DNA of 64,000 bases, from the NCBI GenBank assembly GCA_958450365.1, contig CAUEEP010000913.1, positions 124,001-188,000 on the forward strand, read 5' to 3'. Made by a program: the position numbers and the translations under genes. Positions 1-12,039 of this stretch are shown here, one piece after another. Origin of the DNA: Mesorhabditis belari. Taxonomy: Eukaryota; Nematoda; Chromadorea; Rhabditida; Rhabditidae. Positions within the stretch are counted from its first letter, which is position 1; each line of letters opens with the position of its first letter. Under the pieces are notes generated by a model that worked only from the letters and a program-made list of their open reading frames with translations, was not told the origin of the DNA and did no database searches.

Positions 1-312
1 ACTTTTGGGACACCCTGTATACTGCATCCCGATATTTTGTAGTAAAACAAGTACCACAATAAGCCTGGAGATATTCAACTTATTGTTAATATCTTTTGCT
101 TAAGCCAGGAGACTAGGGAACGGTCAGATTTCGAATTCGAACCAAAACTATATGACTTACGCAAGTTGGACACGGGCAACACGATGGTGTTTTTAGTTTT
201 TGCCTAAACGCTCTAGCTTTCTATAAAAACCATTTGAAATTTTACCCTTAGACTTACGAGTTTTTAAGGGCTATGACTGAAAGAGAGAAAATCCCGTGCT
301 CGCCAAAGAAGT

Positions 313-396
313 GACTCGATGGCCCAGTGGTAGTGCCACTGTCTCCCAGAACTCGGATGCCTTTTTGGCATCCGAGCATCGATCCCCCTTGGAGCA
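313..396 (+). repeat. tRNA-like A-box/B-box module
   Basis: An A-box-like TGGCCCAGTGG is followed about 50 bases later by a B-box-like GCATCGATCCC and then by T runs. Between them is a perfect hairpin (CTCGGATGCC / GGCATCCGAG) where a long variable arm would lie. There is no matching acceptor stem, so it is a tRNA-derived or tRNA-mimicking repeat rather than a tRNA gene. Confidence 0.5.
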
Positions 397-1007
397 ATTT
401 TTTTGCATTTTTTGCATTTTTTTAAATTTTTTAAGCACTAAAGTTGTATTTTGAGTTGTTTTGAGTAACTTTAGCTTCAATTGAATTCTTTACTAGACAA
501 CCTATATCTTTAAACATCTTTAAAAAAAGCATTCAACAAAATAGCTTTCTTAGGCAAAAGCATTCAACAAACAATATCTTTCCTTTAACGCGACAAAAGT
601 CTGCAGATTTACGATACGAAAGCGAAAATTTTGTAAATTTCTCAAATTCAAAACCTTTGCAAAACAAAACTGCAGATAATTGTTGTCAAGGGACTTTAAG
701 GGGAAAATTTTGTTGGGGAAAAGGAAAAAAGGAGAAAATCCCGTGCGTGTAAGTCATTTTTACGATGAGAAGGATCCTCTTTTTCGTCGAAAAATTGTGA
801 TCCCCTCAAATGGATGTCATTTTCTTTCTCTTTTTCGCTTTTTTGACATTTTCACAAAATATTTAGCGTTGTTGACGATAAAACGAGGAATTTGAGCTGG
901 AGTTTGAGGGAAATTTGGGGAATTTTTGAAGAAGGATATTGTGAATTAGACTTTCTTTGAATTTAGCTGTATATCTTTAGAATTTCAATTGAAATTTACT
1001 GGTTCAG

Positions 1008-1246
1008 TTGTACGGTGAACCAGCTGGACTGGGCGTCCGCTACGTGGCCATACAGATATTCTACCTAGAGGTACCGAGGACACTTAGCACAAAGCTGATT
1101 GCAGATTCGGATTCCTCACCCCCGAAAAGCTGTGAGTACAAATTTTCAGCTTTCTAGCTCACTTGGTTGTAATTTTACGTTAACGTAATTTGTATTGTCG
1201 CGTAGGTGTCACGGACAGACGAAAGTTTTATTTTTTTTGTATATAG
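1008..1246 (+). CDS. Partial gene: internal exon plus probable terminal exon, function unknown
   Basis: Exon 1008-1131 follows a TTCAG acceptor and ends at a GTGAG donor; it is open for 41 codons and has coding-like composition (motifs GLGVRYVAIQIFYLEV and PRTLSTKLIAD). It ends in phase 1, and an acceptor at 1205 joins in frame to a short exon 1206-1246 ending in TAG. I found no upstream exon in the first kilobase, so the gene probably starts outside the window or across a long intron. I do not recognise the family. The hydrophobic ORF that follows from about 1250 to 1446 is in a different frame and starts at a non-ATG codon, so I do not treat it as a gene. Confidence 0.45.
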
Positions 1247-1249
1247 TAG

Positions 1250-2200
1250 ATGATCAAGTATCACTTTTACGATTAGTCCCTATTCTATGCTATTCTTTAA
1301 TTGCTATCGTAGTCTTTCTGTCGATTTATTTGCTAATCTTTATCATATTCTTGCTATTTTCGACTAAATATCATCACTTCAGCTTACTGCAATTTACCGT
1401 AGTGTTTATAGTAGCTTTTTGTAGTTTACATTGTATTTTATTCTAGTTTATAAGTATTGTCCTATTGTCGTCTTATTTGAAATATTCAATCTATTCTATT
1501 CTATTGTTAAAAACTTCATTAAGAAAATACGAAATGCGCAAAACTTATCATTTAAATTTTGAATTACTTTTTAATTTTTAATTGTTAAATAAAAAGAAAT
1601 CATTTTTCTCTTCTTTATCTAATCAAAATCCTTTTATATTTCAAATTCATTTCAGCACAAATAATCTTTAAAAAAAAAAAGAAAAAGAAGTTCTATAAAT
1701 TTCTAAAGATCAAAAAAATAATCCGCTAAATCAAAGAATTCCAGTGATTTCCCAAAAAAGAAACCCCCAAAAAAAATTTCTGTGCGCAATGCGCCGATTG
1801 ATTCGAAAAAAAAGGAAAAAAAATTCAATGAATCATGAAAAAACAGAAAGAAATTTTCGTTATCACAAAAAATTAGCAATGATGTGATCTCTTTGCACAG
1901 AGATTGTTCAGAAATTCATTAAAAAAAGTGGATGGTTTTTTGGGGAAAAAGAGTGAACGAATGGCTGAATATGGCTGAATTTCAAGGTTTCTGTAAAGAA
2001 ATTCTCTGAAAATAAAAGGTTTCTAATTTTTCGGGCTATCAGTATTGTGCTTAGTTCAAAAATTCTTTCAAAATTTCGGCAAATGATTTGACTGCTCTGT
2101 GATTCTTTCTTGAGGTATCTATTTAACTTTTGAGGTGTGTTTTGAGTGGTGTCCCGGGTAATTATTGTGATTTTGTTTTGTCGTTATTCAACCGAATAAA
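1250..2200. other. AT-rich intergenic stretch
   Basis: This stretch is A/T-rich and holds no ORF with coding-like composition and no transposon end that I recognise. Confidence 0.5.
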
Positions 2201-2203
2201 GCA

Positions 2204-2472
2204 TACCGTAAATACTTTAATATTCCCCCACCCCCCTCGTACAGTCGCGTAGTCGCAAAAGTTTTTTAGTATTTCATTTTTTTCAAAGCGCCCGTCCTTT
2301 CAAAAAATGCGTCTTTGGTATCAAAAAATAGCCCTGAATTTCAGCTATTTTTTGATACCTAAACGCGCATTGTAGCCTAAACCAGTGTCGAGAAAAACTC
2401 GTTCAAAGCTAGACTACGCAACGCTCCGCACCGTCATTATGGGGGTGGGGTACTATTACAGTATTTACGGTA
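2204..2472 (+). mobile_element. MITE family 1 (copy a), TA target site
   Basis: A 265-bp element with terminal inverted repeats that begin CCGTAAATACT and end AGTATTTACGG, flanked on both sides by TA. The interior has a small palindrome around TATTTTTTGATACC. Three further copies are at 12799-13080, 36027-36295 (inverted) and about 56689-56953. It has no coding capacity. The TA duplication fits mobilisation by a Tc1/mariner transposase. Confidence 0.85.
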
Positions 2473-2483
2473 TATATATATAT

Positions 2484-2994
2484 GTCGTAGCCGATTATGA
2501 ATGAAATTTTTTGGTAAATCTTTCTAATAGAGCAACCCTTTAATGTATGAAGACAATATTATATCATCCTGTAGCGAATTAAATTCTGCGTCGATTGGTA
2601 CCAAATTTGTGAGTTTAGGTTAAAAATTACCGGCGCTACAACGTTTCATTCAAAATCGGCGGGACCCCCGTAGCCGATTATGAATTTCAGCCGATTATGA
2701 ATGAGTGGGTCTAGGAGCGTCCAACCATCAAGTATTTGGTATCATTCAACGCAGAATCATTAATAATTATGTTAAATTTTTAAAATTAGAAAGGTTTGAT
2801 AAAAAGAAAAAAAATTAGAGCAAAAAGACTGTTTGTTCAAGAGGAAACTTTGAGGCCCCATAATTTTTTTTCTTTTTATCCAATCTTTCTAATTTTAAAA
2901 ATTTAACATAATTATTAATGATTCTGCGTTGAATGATACCAAATACTTGATGGTTGGACGCTCCTAGACCCACTCATTCATAATCGGCTACGAC
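2484..2994. mobile_element. Long palindromic MITE
   Basis: The two ends, GTCGTAGCCGATTATGAATG and its complement, open long inverted arms that meet near 2830; the arms include TGATGGTTGGACGCTCCTAG and its complement. It sits in a TATATA run directly beside MITE family 1 copy a. There is no ORF. Confidence 0.75.
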
Positions 2995-2999
2995 ATATA

Positions 3000-3860
3000 T
3001 ATATAAAATCAAAAAAGTAACTATTCAAAAGATCTTTCAAAAAAAATGAATAAGATAAAAATTTGTTAAATTATTCTTTCAGAATTGAAACATAAAAGCA
3101 CTGAAAGTCTTTAAAAGTTTTCAAAGATTTAAAGTTTCAAAAATAAAGCGAAGGGAAACTCTCCTCGAGCTCGAAAATGACAATGACAATAATCTGAATG
3201 TGAGGTGAGGTGAAACTATTTTCCCATTCCATATTTTGATCTCAAATTTTGAATAATCCTCTTTCCTATAGCGGAAAAATGGAGAATCCTTCGTTTTTCG
3301 CTTTTTACAAACGCTTGACGTCAATGTTTGAGAGAAAATTTAAATAATCTGAAAGAAGTCGAGTAAAAATTTCACAAAAGTTCAGACTGTTCACTTTGTG
3401 ATTAGAAAAAAGGGTAGGAGAATTTTGGAGAGAGAGAATTTTGGAGAGAGAGAGAATTTTGGAATTTTTTTGCAGAAAAACTTGGTTCGATTGAATTGAA
3501 TTTGATTGAAAAGGCAAACATTGACGGGTGTTTATCGGGTTGAAACTTTGAGATTTCCCACAAAAGAGTTTTGCTTTTGCTTTGCTTTGCTTAAAAAGTT
3601 TTGCTTAAAAATTCAAAGGTATGTTGAAGACTTTTCTATTTCTATGCTAACAACCTAATAGTTTGGGCTGAACGCTTTGCAAGCGCGAGATTTTTCCCTT
3701 ACAATATCACATTGAATTTCGAGCTCCTTATGAGACCGTTACAAGCTTCCCGTTACAGCCATTACAAGCCGTTACAAGCTTACACGTTACAAGCTTCCCT
3801 AGTTACATTTTTGTCTCTTTAAAAGGCCGCCGCAAGCTATCCCAACAGACTACCCCTAGT
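3000..3860. other. AT-rich intergenic stretch
   Basis: No gene was supported. It contains a short imperfect repeat of CGTTACAAGC around 3728-3800 and GAGAGAGAATTTTGGA repeats near 3420-3465. Confidence 0.5.
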
Positions 3861-3861
3861 T

Positions 3862-3932
3862 GCCTGGGTGGCCTAGTGGATAGTCTGCTAGACTATCGAA
3901 CTTATTGTTGTCTTTCCCACCAAGTTCAAGTC
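3862..3932 (+). repeat. tRNA-like A-box/B-box module
   Basis: An A-box-like TGGCCTAGTGG and a B-box-like AAGTTCAAGTC about 45 bases downstream are followed by a T run. The stems of a functional tRNA are not present. Confidence 0.5.
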
Positions 3933-4253
3933 AAATTTTTTTGCTTTTAAAAAAAAACTGTTTCCATACGTATTTGCATGAAATTATTGACTCGAATTTT
4001 ATACACTGCTTTCTGTTTTTTCTGTCTCTAGTCTTATATGCTACTTTCAAATAATTTACAAAAGCTGGAACCTTCCAAAGTATCAGTAATCAGTAGATCA
4101 GTATTGAAAGATTTCACATTTCAGAAAGCTACAGGTATATAAAATTCAACTCTATTATTCATCGCAACTCTATTTCAACTCTATTACGTAGAAAAATAGT
4201 TTTTTTTAAAAAAAGATGAGTGATTTGGCAAAAAGAAAAAGATTTGGCGAGAG

Positions 4254-4338
4254 TGGGAGTCGAACTTGAGAGCAAAGAATGTAATAGGTTTCCGTAGTCT
4301 AGCAGAACATCCATTAGACCATCGAGTTGTTGGGGAAG
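4254..4338 (-). repeat. tRNA-like A-box/B-box module
   Basis: On the minus strand, TGGTCTAATGG (A-box) precedes AGTTCGACTCC (B-box), both close to consensus. The stems are degenerate. Near it, a segment around 4400-4470 is repeated at 4576-4632, so it lies in a small local duplication. Confidence 0.55.
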
Positions 4339-4692
4339 CGTGCAACAGCTCCTTAAGGAGTCCGAAATTTAGAAATCTCGCGTTTGCGAAGCGTTCTGCA
4401 AAATCTAAAAACGGATTCGAGATCCCAATGACCGACTCTATAAGATGGACTGTTAACAAAGCCAAATTCTGACAAATCCTGACTGTTAACTATAGGATGG
4501 ACTTGGGTTCGAGTGAAAAGGCCAGCTTGATCCTTTCCCTTGTTAGACCAAAAAGGTAGTTTATTCTAAGTTGCAACAAAATCTAAAAACGGATTCGAGA
4601 TCCCAATGACCGACTCTATAAAATGGACTGTTACGAAATGATCTTGAAAAATGATGTAATTCAAAATTTTCTGATTTCTTTCTTTTTTCCAG

Positions 4693-4743
4693 ACACCTCC
4701 AATGGGCACAAAATTCATCGAAAATTCATTGCCCGAGAAGTAA
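4693..4743 (+). other. Possible terminal exon (weak)
   Basis: A good acceptor (CTTTTTTCCAG) is followed by 16 open codons (TPPMGTKFIENSLPEK) and TAA. It is short and no partner exon was found, so it may be chance. Confidence 0.2.
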
Positions 4744-5256
4744 TCGGGAGGATTTTTGAAAGAAAAAAAAGAGAGAGAAAAGATTTGCGGTTGGAAAAAG
4801 AAATGAAAGAAATGAAAGAAGAGGAAAGTCTCCGACTTGAGAACATCTGGACATAAAACTTTTCCAGAAAATTTCTCGAGAAAAGAAAAAGTTTTTTTTT
4901 TATGTTTAAGTTTCACTTTTTGTGTGTTTTGAGGAAAGTTTTCTTGAAAAAAAAAAGTTGATTTATGGATGGGAGTTGGGGTTTAGGAGAAGTTTTGGAA
5001 ATGTTGAAATCCTAAATTTTTACGCAAATTCATTTGTTAGTTAGTTGAAACCTTATCCATAAGCTTTAGATCTACAAAGTGAGAATATAAAACGAGAAAA
5101 CGAAACTTCTTTTAAAGTTTGACTGTTTTTGAAAGGTAATATTTAAAAAAAAAGGTTTTCTTTTGAATCTAAACCGATTAATTAATGAGAAAGAGATTTG
5201 AGAATCGTTAGAGAGAGATTTGACAAAAATAAAATCGTTATTCGTTAGAAAATCGG

Positions 5257-5779
5257 AAAAGTCCTTTCCGATTTTTTGGGAGAGTATCTTAAATTTGTCC
5301 AATTTTGACGTTTTATAGCTCATCCTAAAGCTGAATTCAAGACGGATCGATTGTTTTTAGGGTACAACAAAAAAAAACGAGAAAAACGACGGAAAACCGC
5401 GAAAAGCGGCGGAAAGGCTATTGATCTGAGGGTCGCTGGGTTCGACTTCCACCGGTGACAATATTTTTCAAAAAATTTTTGCTAAGATTCTGAAAATGCG
5501 TGTCTAGGGGTTATTTTTGACGCTGATCACGAAACACATGTTTTTAGCCTAGGTTTCTGCACGGAAAACCAACGAAACGTGAAAACAGCCATTTTTTGGC
5601 TCTGCCGCCCTTTACTAAAATAGCTGTAAAAACTTTTAGAAAAGAGATATCTCAAAACCGGTTTTTACCAATCGATCCGTCTTCAATTCAGCTTTAGGAT
5701 GAGCTATAAAACGTCAAAATTAGACAAATTTAAGGTACTCTCCCAAAAAATCCGAAAGGACTTTTCCATCAACCCAATA
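5257..5779. mobile_element. MITE family 2, left end truncated
   Basis: The right end (GACTTTTCCATCAACCCAAT then TA) matches the complete copy at 9700-10283, and the internal inverted repeat GAGAGTACCTTAAATTTGTC is visible on both sides. The left terminal GGGTTGATGG is missing. The interior carries a B-box-like GGGTTCGACTTCC at 5438-5450. Confidence 0.75.
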
Positions 5780-5904
5780 ACAAGTCATTTAACTTCAAAA
5801 AAGCATAATTTTCATAAATTTGCTTCTATATGAAAAATTGTTATGAAATTTTCAATATCTATCTACAAGTACAACTAAAGCTGTAAGAAAATGGTGAACC
5901 CGAT

Positions 5905-6003
5905 CGATGTTGATGTGATGATGAAGATGATGAAGAAGATGAAGAAGATGATGATGAAGAAGATGAAGAAGATGAAGAAGATGATGATGATGAAGAAGAG
6001 TAG
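5905..6003. repeat. GAT/GAA microsatellite
   Basis: Imperfect runs of GATGATGAAGAAGATGAAG. In one frame it reads as an acidic D/E run ending at TAG, but the preceding in-frame stop and lack of splice signals make coding doubtful. Confidence 0.85.
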
Positions 6004-7094
6004 ATCACAATGATGATCAATGTCAATATTTAGGTGGAAAAATGCTCGCAAAATCTGATGGAGAAATGGATTCAATGGGGGCAAAAGGCAAAGGAGCACA
6101 CGAGTCAAAAGCGGCCAAGAGGATTTCGAATGGATGAGTGAAGAGAAAAGGGAAAAGTAATAGATAAATGGATAGAGAAAAAGGGAAAATGGAAAGAGAA
6201 TGGGAAATGAAGGATTTCGAGATGAAAAGTGGTGTTTCTGGGGGTGAAAAGAGGCGGGATTTCTCCTTTTTCCTTTTCCCAGTCTGATCGGGGCAATGTG
6301 CCTGCTGCAGGCACTTTTCTGTGGGCGCAATGCGCGCGCATTGCGCCCGCTGAATTTTCTTTTTTCTTTTTTTGACTCTTTTTCCTCTTTTCTCTTTCTC
6401 AATGACTTCAGCTCTTTCAGCTCTTTCCCCCATTTTTCTTTTACATCCATCCACATATGAGGCAACGGATACGGTGGAGGAAAAGCCGATATGAGAAGGG
6501 TTTGAATGTATTAGGGAATATTGGGGATTAGTTGGGTAATTTTGGTGGGGATTTCTTAGAGTGACTTGTTGCTTTTCGCATTAATCAAGAGGGTTTTTTC
6601 GAAGGAATAGAAATTAGTATAGAAAATTTGAAATTTTTGCACAGCCAATGCTAGACAAGACAGCTAGCCAATGCTAGACAAGACAGCTAGCCAATGCTAG
6701 CCAATGCTGTGTAACTGCCAGTCAAAGAATCATCCTCATCTTCTTTGAAACTTAAATGCAATAATAAATAATTAAAACAGATGAATTGATTGTCGTTTGA
6801 AAGAAATCAAGTTTAAAATCGTTTTGTTTAAACTGAAATTATAGGCATGGACAAAAGTCTTTAACGTTGTTTTCAGCTGTTTTTTTTCGTAGATCTTTGT
6901 TCAAATGCGTTCAAATTTCAAACGATTCAATTCATTTCAATCAAACGGTTGAAAGATTTAAGGAGTTTATTATCTGATTTAAAAGCTTTTTTAATTAAAA
7001 ATCTAGTTAGATCTCTGGTTTTAGCATTAGCAAAAAGATGGATTCAATTGGATTCAATTGAATTGCAAAAAGATGGATTCAACAATCTATAACA
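6004..7094. other. Intergenic stretch with one coding-like frame
   Basis: From about 6035 to 6135 on the plus strand, one frame reads GKMLAKSDGEMDSMGAKGKG and onward to a TGA, with an acceptor-like ATATTTAG just before it; no partner exon was found. The overlapping minus-strand ORFs are low-complexity and shadow the purine-rich DNA. Short direct repeats of GCCAATGCTAGACAAGACAGC lie at 6646-6715. Confidence 0.3.
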
Positions 7095-7245
7095 TGTCGA
7101 GCTCTTGTCTTGTCTAGTCTTGTCTAGTCTTGTTTTGCCTTGTCTTGTCTTGTCTAGTCTTGTCTAGTCTTGTCTATCCTTGTCTTGTCTAGTCTTGCCT
7201 ACGCTTGTCTTGTCTTGTCTTGTCTACCCTTGTCTTGCCTTGCCT
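7095..7245. repeat. CTTGT/CTAGT pentamer minisatellite
   Basis: About 150 bp of degenerate TCTTG and TCTAG pentamers. The ORF starting at 7180 is mostly this repeat in its first part. Confidence 0.85.
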
Positions 7246-7324
7246 CGGCTTCACCACCCAGCCCAGATCTCAACTCAGATTTGTGGGCTTTTTTTCAAGT
7301 CGAAATTAATGGGAAAACGATTCC

Positions 7325-7619
7325 GATTCAAGGTTGAGCTCTGGTACTTCATTTGTCGAGCCTGGAACACGATTGAGCCTCAAATTTTACACGACTTTGT
7401 CGATTCGATGCCAAAACGGATTCAAGCAGTAATTGCGGCTCGCGGAGTATTGATTATATTGATTTTATTGATTTTCAGAAGTTTGTTTTTCGTAAATCTT
7501 GATCCAAATCCGACAAATTTGCAAACGATATTGATTTTCACTTTTTTTGTTGTTTCATTATGTTTTCATCACATGCTAAAAGAAATGTCCATCGATTTTT
7601 GGCTAAACTTTTTTTAGAA
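7325..7619 (+). pseudogene. Tc1-like transposase C-terminal remnant
   Basis: The frame reads LWYFICRAWNTIEPQILHDF, then DSMPKRIQAVIAARG. This is the C-terminal signature of Tc1-type transposases (W..I....L..LV.SMP.R..AVI.A.G). The catalytic DDE domain and N-terminus are missing and the frame continues into unrelated AT-rich sequence. No terminal repeats could be assigned. Confidence 0.7.
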
Positions 7620-7675
7620 GCCCATGACATGTTTTAAATTGTTGAACTAGATCTTTTTGCTAATGGTAAAACTAT

Positions 7676-8585
7676 TAGGTGTGTGAAAAAGTAATCGACG
7701 TTTTTAACGTTTAAATATAAAGGACCATAAGTTTCGTTAAAATAATTTTTATTCAACGAAGTAATCACCATTCGAAAGAACAACCTTTTGCCAACGTTCT
7801 ACAAGTAAAGACATTCCACGATAATAAAAATCTTGGTCCTTAGAGGCGAAGAAAAGAGCAACCTCGGTTTTGACATCTTCTTCGGAATTGAACCGTTTAT
7901 TGGCCAAAAAGTTAGACAGAGACAAAAATAAATAATAATCAGATGGAGAAAGGTCTGGACTATAAGGTGGATGTGGTAAAACCTCCCATCCAACACTCTG
8001 GATTTTTTGTCGAGTCTGTAAAGAGACATGTGGTCGCCCGTTATCTTTCATGCGGTATCCATTTGTCCAACTTTTTGATAAAATTCATGGCATTCAAGCG
8101 TTTCCTTACGGTTGACCCATCACAATTTAATGTAAGGCCTATTTCTGAAGAGGTTGAACGAGGGTTTTCGAGAAGACAGCGCCTTATTTGGTCATCAGAA
8201 CAGGTCTCAGGGCGACCGCCACGTGGTTCATCTTCCAGGCTTTCATTACCACCTTTGAATCGTCGGAACCAAAACCAATCATCAATCACGGCGTCTTCGC
8301 CAAACGCATTCCGAATTCGACGTGCAGCCTCCGCAGCTTTCAACCGATTTTTGAACTCATAAAGCAAATTTGACCGAATAACGATACTTGTGTATACCAT
8401 TTTCAAACTAGAATGAAAGTAGCTTATTGTCGTCCTTTTAGCAAAATAAATATATCATTCGAAAGAGGAAAAAATAAGCTTTTAAACGATATATATATCG
8501 TTAACAAAAAAATTAAAAATTGTTTAGATATATTTATTTAAACAAAATAAAAATAAAAAACGTCGATTACTTTTTCACACACCTA
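7676..8585 (-). mobile_element. Mariner element with internally deleted transposase
   Basis: Inverted ends GGTGTGTGAAAAAGTAATCG and their complement are each bounded by TA. On the minus strand, 8406-8041 encodes an intact-looking mariner N-terminus: two helix-turn-helix regions, then EDEPRGGRP. The next ORF, 8051-7749, resumes at KDNGRPHVSLQTRQK and continues through PHPPYSPDLSPSDYYLF to the usual C-terminus. The central part that holds the first two catalytic aspartates is absent, and the HDN of the family reads KDN. At about 0.9 kb against the usual 1.3 kb it is a non-autonomous deletion derivative, though its ends look mobilisable. Confidence 0.92.
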
Positions 8586-8589
8586 ATAG

Positions 8590-9699
8590 ATATCTTTCAA
8601 CGAATAAGCTATCTAACTAATAAGTTCTTTAAATCTTTCAACCGTTTGCAAATTGATCGGATTTGGACAAAGATTTACAAACTTTTGAAAACCAACGTTA
8701 AAAGAGTTATGTTCTAGAGTTTCTAGTTATGGACTTTTGTCCATGACTGTAAAAGATATTCAGTTTTCATGGGAAATAGCGTAAGAGCGATAGAAGGCAT
8801 AGAATAGACATTTCGAGTGTCCCCTTCCCCCTTGCCAGAGACATTTTTCTTCTCCGACCAACTTTTCCATTTTTCTTTCTCTTCTCTGCGTTTTTCTTGA
8901 CGCAAAAAATTTACCAATTTTGGTGTTGTTAGTTTCATTGGATAGAGGAAAGTTAGACGCATCGAATGAAACCAAAAACAGCTCAATTGATAAATTGTGC
9001 GTCGAGAAAAACGCAAAATGCCTCTGGCAAGGAGGGCACTTAGGGGCAGAGGGGCAGAAGGGGGGACACTCGAAATGTATAGCATATTTTTTCCAATCCA
9101 ATCCAATCCAATCCAAGCGAATGAAGTAATTTTTGTAAAATTTCAATAATTTTATTCGAATCGAAGCATTGAAATGCTTTGATTCGAATTTCGTTTTGGG
9201 TTTGAAAGCACCGAATTGTGTATGGGATTTTTTGATCACAGAAAGGAGCCATTTCGCTTGACGTGCAAATCTACAAAAAACGTTTAAAGTATATAAGTAA
9301 AGTAAATTATGAAACGGCGTGCTTGTGTTTCAAGAAAGAGTGCAAAGCTTTGAAAGTGCAACATTCTTCAATATTTCGGCTTTCACGATGAAATTATTGA
9401 TGGACAGCGAATTTCGGCAACCAGAATGGAGCCTTAAGGAGCGTTCAATCCAACATATTTTCTTTAATAAGTTTTTCAAAAAGTGTCTTTCTTTTAACTA
9501 CCGTAATCTTACCTCTAGTCCTTTTATTTGATCACTTTACTTTTGATCTTTTTCTGTACAGATTAATGAAAGTATTGAAAGAGATAAAAGTAGGTTAAGT
9601 AAAAAAAAATAGAGCAAAGTTTACCGTAAAAGATATTCAAAGAATTAAGAAAGTTTTAGTTTAGAAAGCATTTCAGAAAGCGCATTTTAGCCTCTTTTA
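8590..9699. other. Intergenic stretch with imperfect inverted repeat
   Basis: Two related, oppositely oriented segments lie at about 8785-8850 (CGAGTGTCCCCTTCCCCC) and 9010-9085 (GGGGGGACACTCGAAATG), with CCAAT pentamers at 9093-9117. The overlapping ORFs are shadows of these repeats. No gene was supported. Confidence 0.5.
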
Positions 9700-10283
9700 T
9701 ATTGGGTTGATGGAAAAGTCCTTTCCGATTTTTTGGGAGAGTACCTTAAATCTGTCCAATTTAGACGTTTTTTTAGCTCATCCTAAAGCTGAATTCAAGA
9801 CGGATCGATTGGTAAAAACCGGTTCTGAGATATCTCTTTTCTAAAAGTTTTTACAGCTATTTTAGTAAAAGGCGGCAGAGCCAAAAAATGGCTGTTTTCA
9901 CGTTTCGTTAGTTTTCCGTGCAGAAACCTAGGCTAAAACCATGTGTTTCGTGATCAGCGTCAAAAATAACCCCTAGGCACGCATTTTCAGAATCTTAGCA
10001 AAAATTTTTTGAAAAATATTGTCACCGGTGGAAGTCGAACCCACGACCCTCAGATCAATAGCCTTTCCGCCGCTTTTCGCGGTTTTCCTTCGTTTTTCTC
10101 GTTTTTTGAAAAAAGCCTGAAAAAAGCCTTCTAACAACATCAAAAAAAGAGATATCTCAAAACGGTTTTTACCAATCGATCCGTCTTCAATTCAGCTTTA
10201 GGATGAGCTATAAAACGTCAAAATTCGACAAATTTAAGGTACTCTCCCAAAAAATCCGAAAGGACTTTTCCATCAACCCAATA
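9700..10283. mobile_element. MITE family 2 (complete copy), carries B-box-like motif
   Basis: TA, then TTGGGTTGATGGAAAAGTCC at the left and its complement at the right, then TA. The arms are palindromic. The interior holds, on the minus strand, a B-box-like GGGTTCGACTTCC beside a conserved CACCGGTGGAAG segment. Related copies are at 5257-5779 and, much deleted, 38457-38668. The ends resemble mariner termini. Confidence 0.85.
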
Positions 10284-11936
10284 GTTTTTTTTTGATTACG
10301 ATCGCTTTTAAACTTTTTTTTTTTAGAAGACCAATTTTAGAAAACTTCATTACTCGATTTCTCCATTCACTGTCGAAAGCTTTGTTTTCCAGGCTCAGTT
10401 CACGTTTTCGGGTTTTCATTTTTTCAGCAAAATAAACCCAAACGCTTTCACCGATCCTCTTCCCAATTTTTCTCTCCAAAAAACGATCCCATGGGAAAAA
10501 CTTTCCTTAAAATGGGTCTAAAAGGAGAAAAAAATATATAGAAAAAGCCAAAAGTCTCTAGTTGATATTTTGTTCTTCTTTTTTCTTTCTTTCTTTCTTT
10601 CTTTCTTTTTTTAAAAACCCTCCCTTCATTTCCCCCAATCCCCATTTTTTCTTGTCCACCAGGAACCCCCTTCTTTTCCACGCGTACCCGAAAAAAACGG
10701 AAATGAGGCCCATTTTTTGGTCCATTCTCCATTCGATCTCTTTTTTTCCTTTATCGGGAACAATTCCCCACTAAAAGACCCCCTTTGAGTCTTTTTTTGG
10801 GAAAATGGAAAAGGATTGGGATAATTGAGACTAAGTGATTGAAAATGGGATGTCCATTTTTCGGAAAAAAAAACTGAAAATTCTAGCTACAAGGGGACAA
10901 GTTTTAGATGCATTACGAATAACGGAGGCCACCTCACAACGATCCGAGCAGTACTAACAAGCTTTCATTTATGAAAGTATAAATATATACACCGGTGACG
11001 CCAGATGTGATTTATAGTCACAATTCGACACACACAATACTAGGCTATATCTTCACTTAACCCACGCCTATATTCTCGGCGCCTAATCCCTACTCTTATT
11101 GCACGATCTCTAGATTGCTTGTTCTGGCGGTGAAGAGAAAGACGGCTGGATAGGCTTCTTGAGAACCTGGGCCATGAATCGGTCCATTGGGTGATTGAAA
11201 TCGGGTCTCTAATTCCGTAGAGAGCCACACTGGCGTTGCTCCACCACTAATATGCGGTATATGTGTAAATTTACGCACTTCGGAGCTTTTCCGAGGTTTG
11301 AAGTGCCAAAAGCATGCCCGAGTTCTTCAGTCTTCAATTTTTGTCACTCTGCATTACCTGCTCTAGTTACTTGATGTCCTGGGATGTCTTTACGACTACT
11401 AGCTTGGTTATGATAACATTTATGAGGGCTACGATTAGAGTGTGCTTTCTAAAAGGCATCTATTTTAGAAAAATAGCGTAGTCAAACCATTTGTTTAGCT
11501 CTAATCAGCCTGATTTTGGTATCGTTCAATGAAAGTTGTGATTCCTAATCGAATAATATCAAAATCGGACTGATTAGATGTTAATTGATAGCTTGAATAC
11601 CGTAGTTTTCTCAAATAGATGCATTTTAGAAAGCGCAGTCCTTGAGAGGAATACATTCGAGATATGGATCACGCTTTAGACCATCCATCGATTCGTCAAA
11701 TCTTGTAGACGCGTTTACCATTATATCAAAGCTTTTTTGGACGCTGGAAAGATCTAAAGGATAAGGGGAACATCACCATCACCCCATTTTCCCCCATATT
11801 CTTCTACATCTTCTACATCTTTTTATCCAACTCTTGCCAATAATCACTTTCCCGATTTATTCTTTTGCTATGTTCTTCTTCGGTTGATCTCTATGGTTCT
11901 CCTCCATTTTTCCCTTTTATTTTTTCTTTTCCAGAT
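10284..11936. other. Intergenic stretch
   Basis: This includes a TTTC microsatellite at about 10577-10608 and a GC-richer, unrepeated block at about 10925-11350 with a TATA-like AGTATAAATATA at 10977. That block could be part of an LTR or unknown element, but I see no paired repeat. A frame at about 11640-11770 is open for 40 codons without a usable donor. Confidence 0.35.
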
Positions 11937-12039
11937 CTCCCGAAGAGTCACCCCGTCAAGCGGCTGAGGAAAACGGCCGTTCAATGCATAAATTGTTCGT
12001 CTTGAAATGGGAAACCAAAAAAAGGGGAAGCGGGGAACC
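11937..12039 (+). CDS. Possible terminal exon, orphan
   Basis: After a TTTTCCAG acceptor the sequence is open for 34 codons (SPEESPRQAAEENGR, then SMHKLFVLKWETKKRG) and ends in TAG; an AATAAA follows about ten bases later. The phase requires two bases from an upstream exon, which I could not find. The polyadenylation-like signal makes a 3' terminal exon plausible. No family is recognised. Confidence 0.35.

Noticed and set aside
5875..6465. 196-codon minus-strand ORF
   Set aside because: Its C-terminal half is a microsatellite read as Ile/Phe and the rest is Lys- and Phe-rich without splice signals or motifs.
10925..11350. Solo LTR or ribosomal RNA fragment
   Set aside because: The block is GC-richer than its surroundings, but I found no paired LTR, target duplication or conserved rRNA motif.
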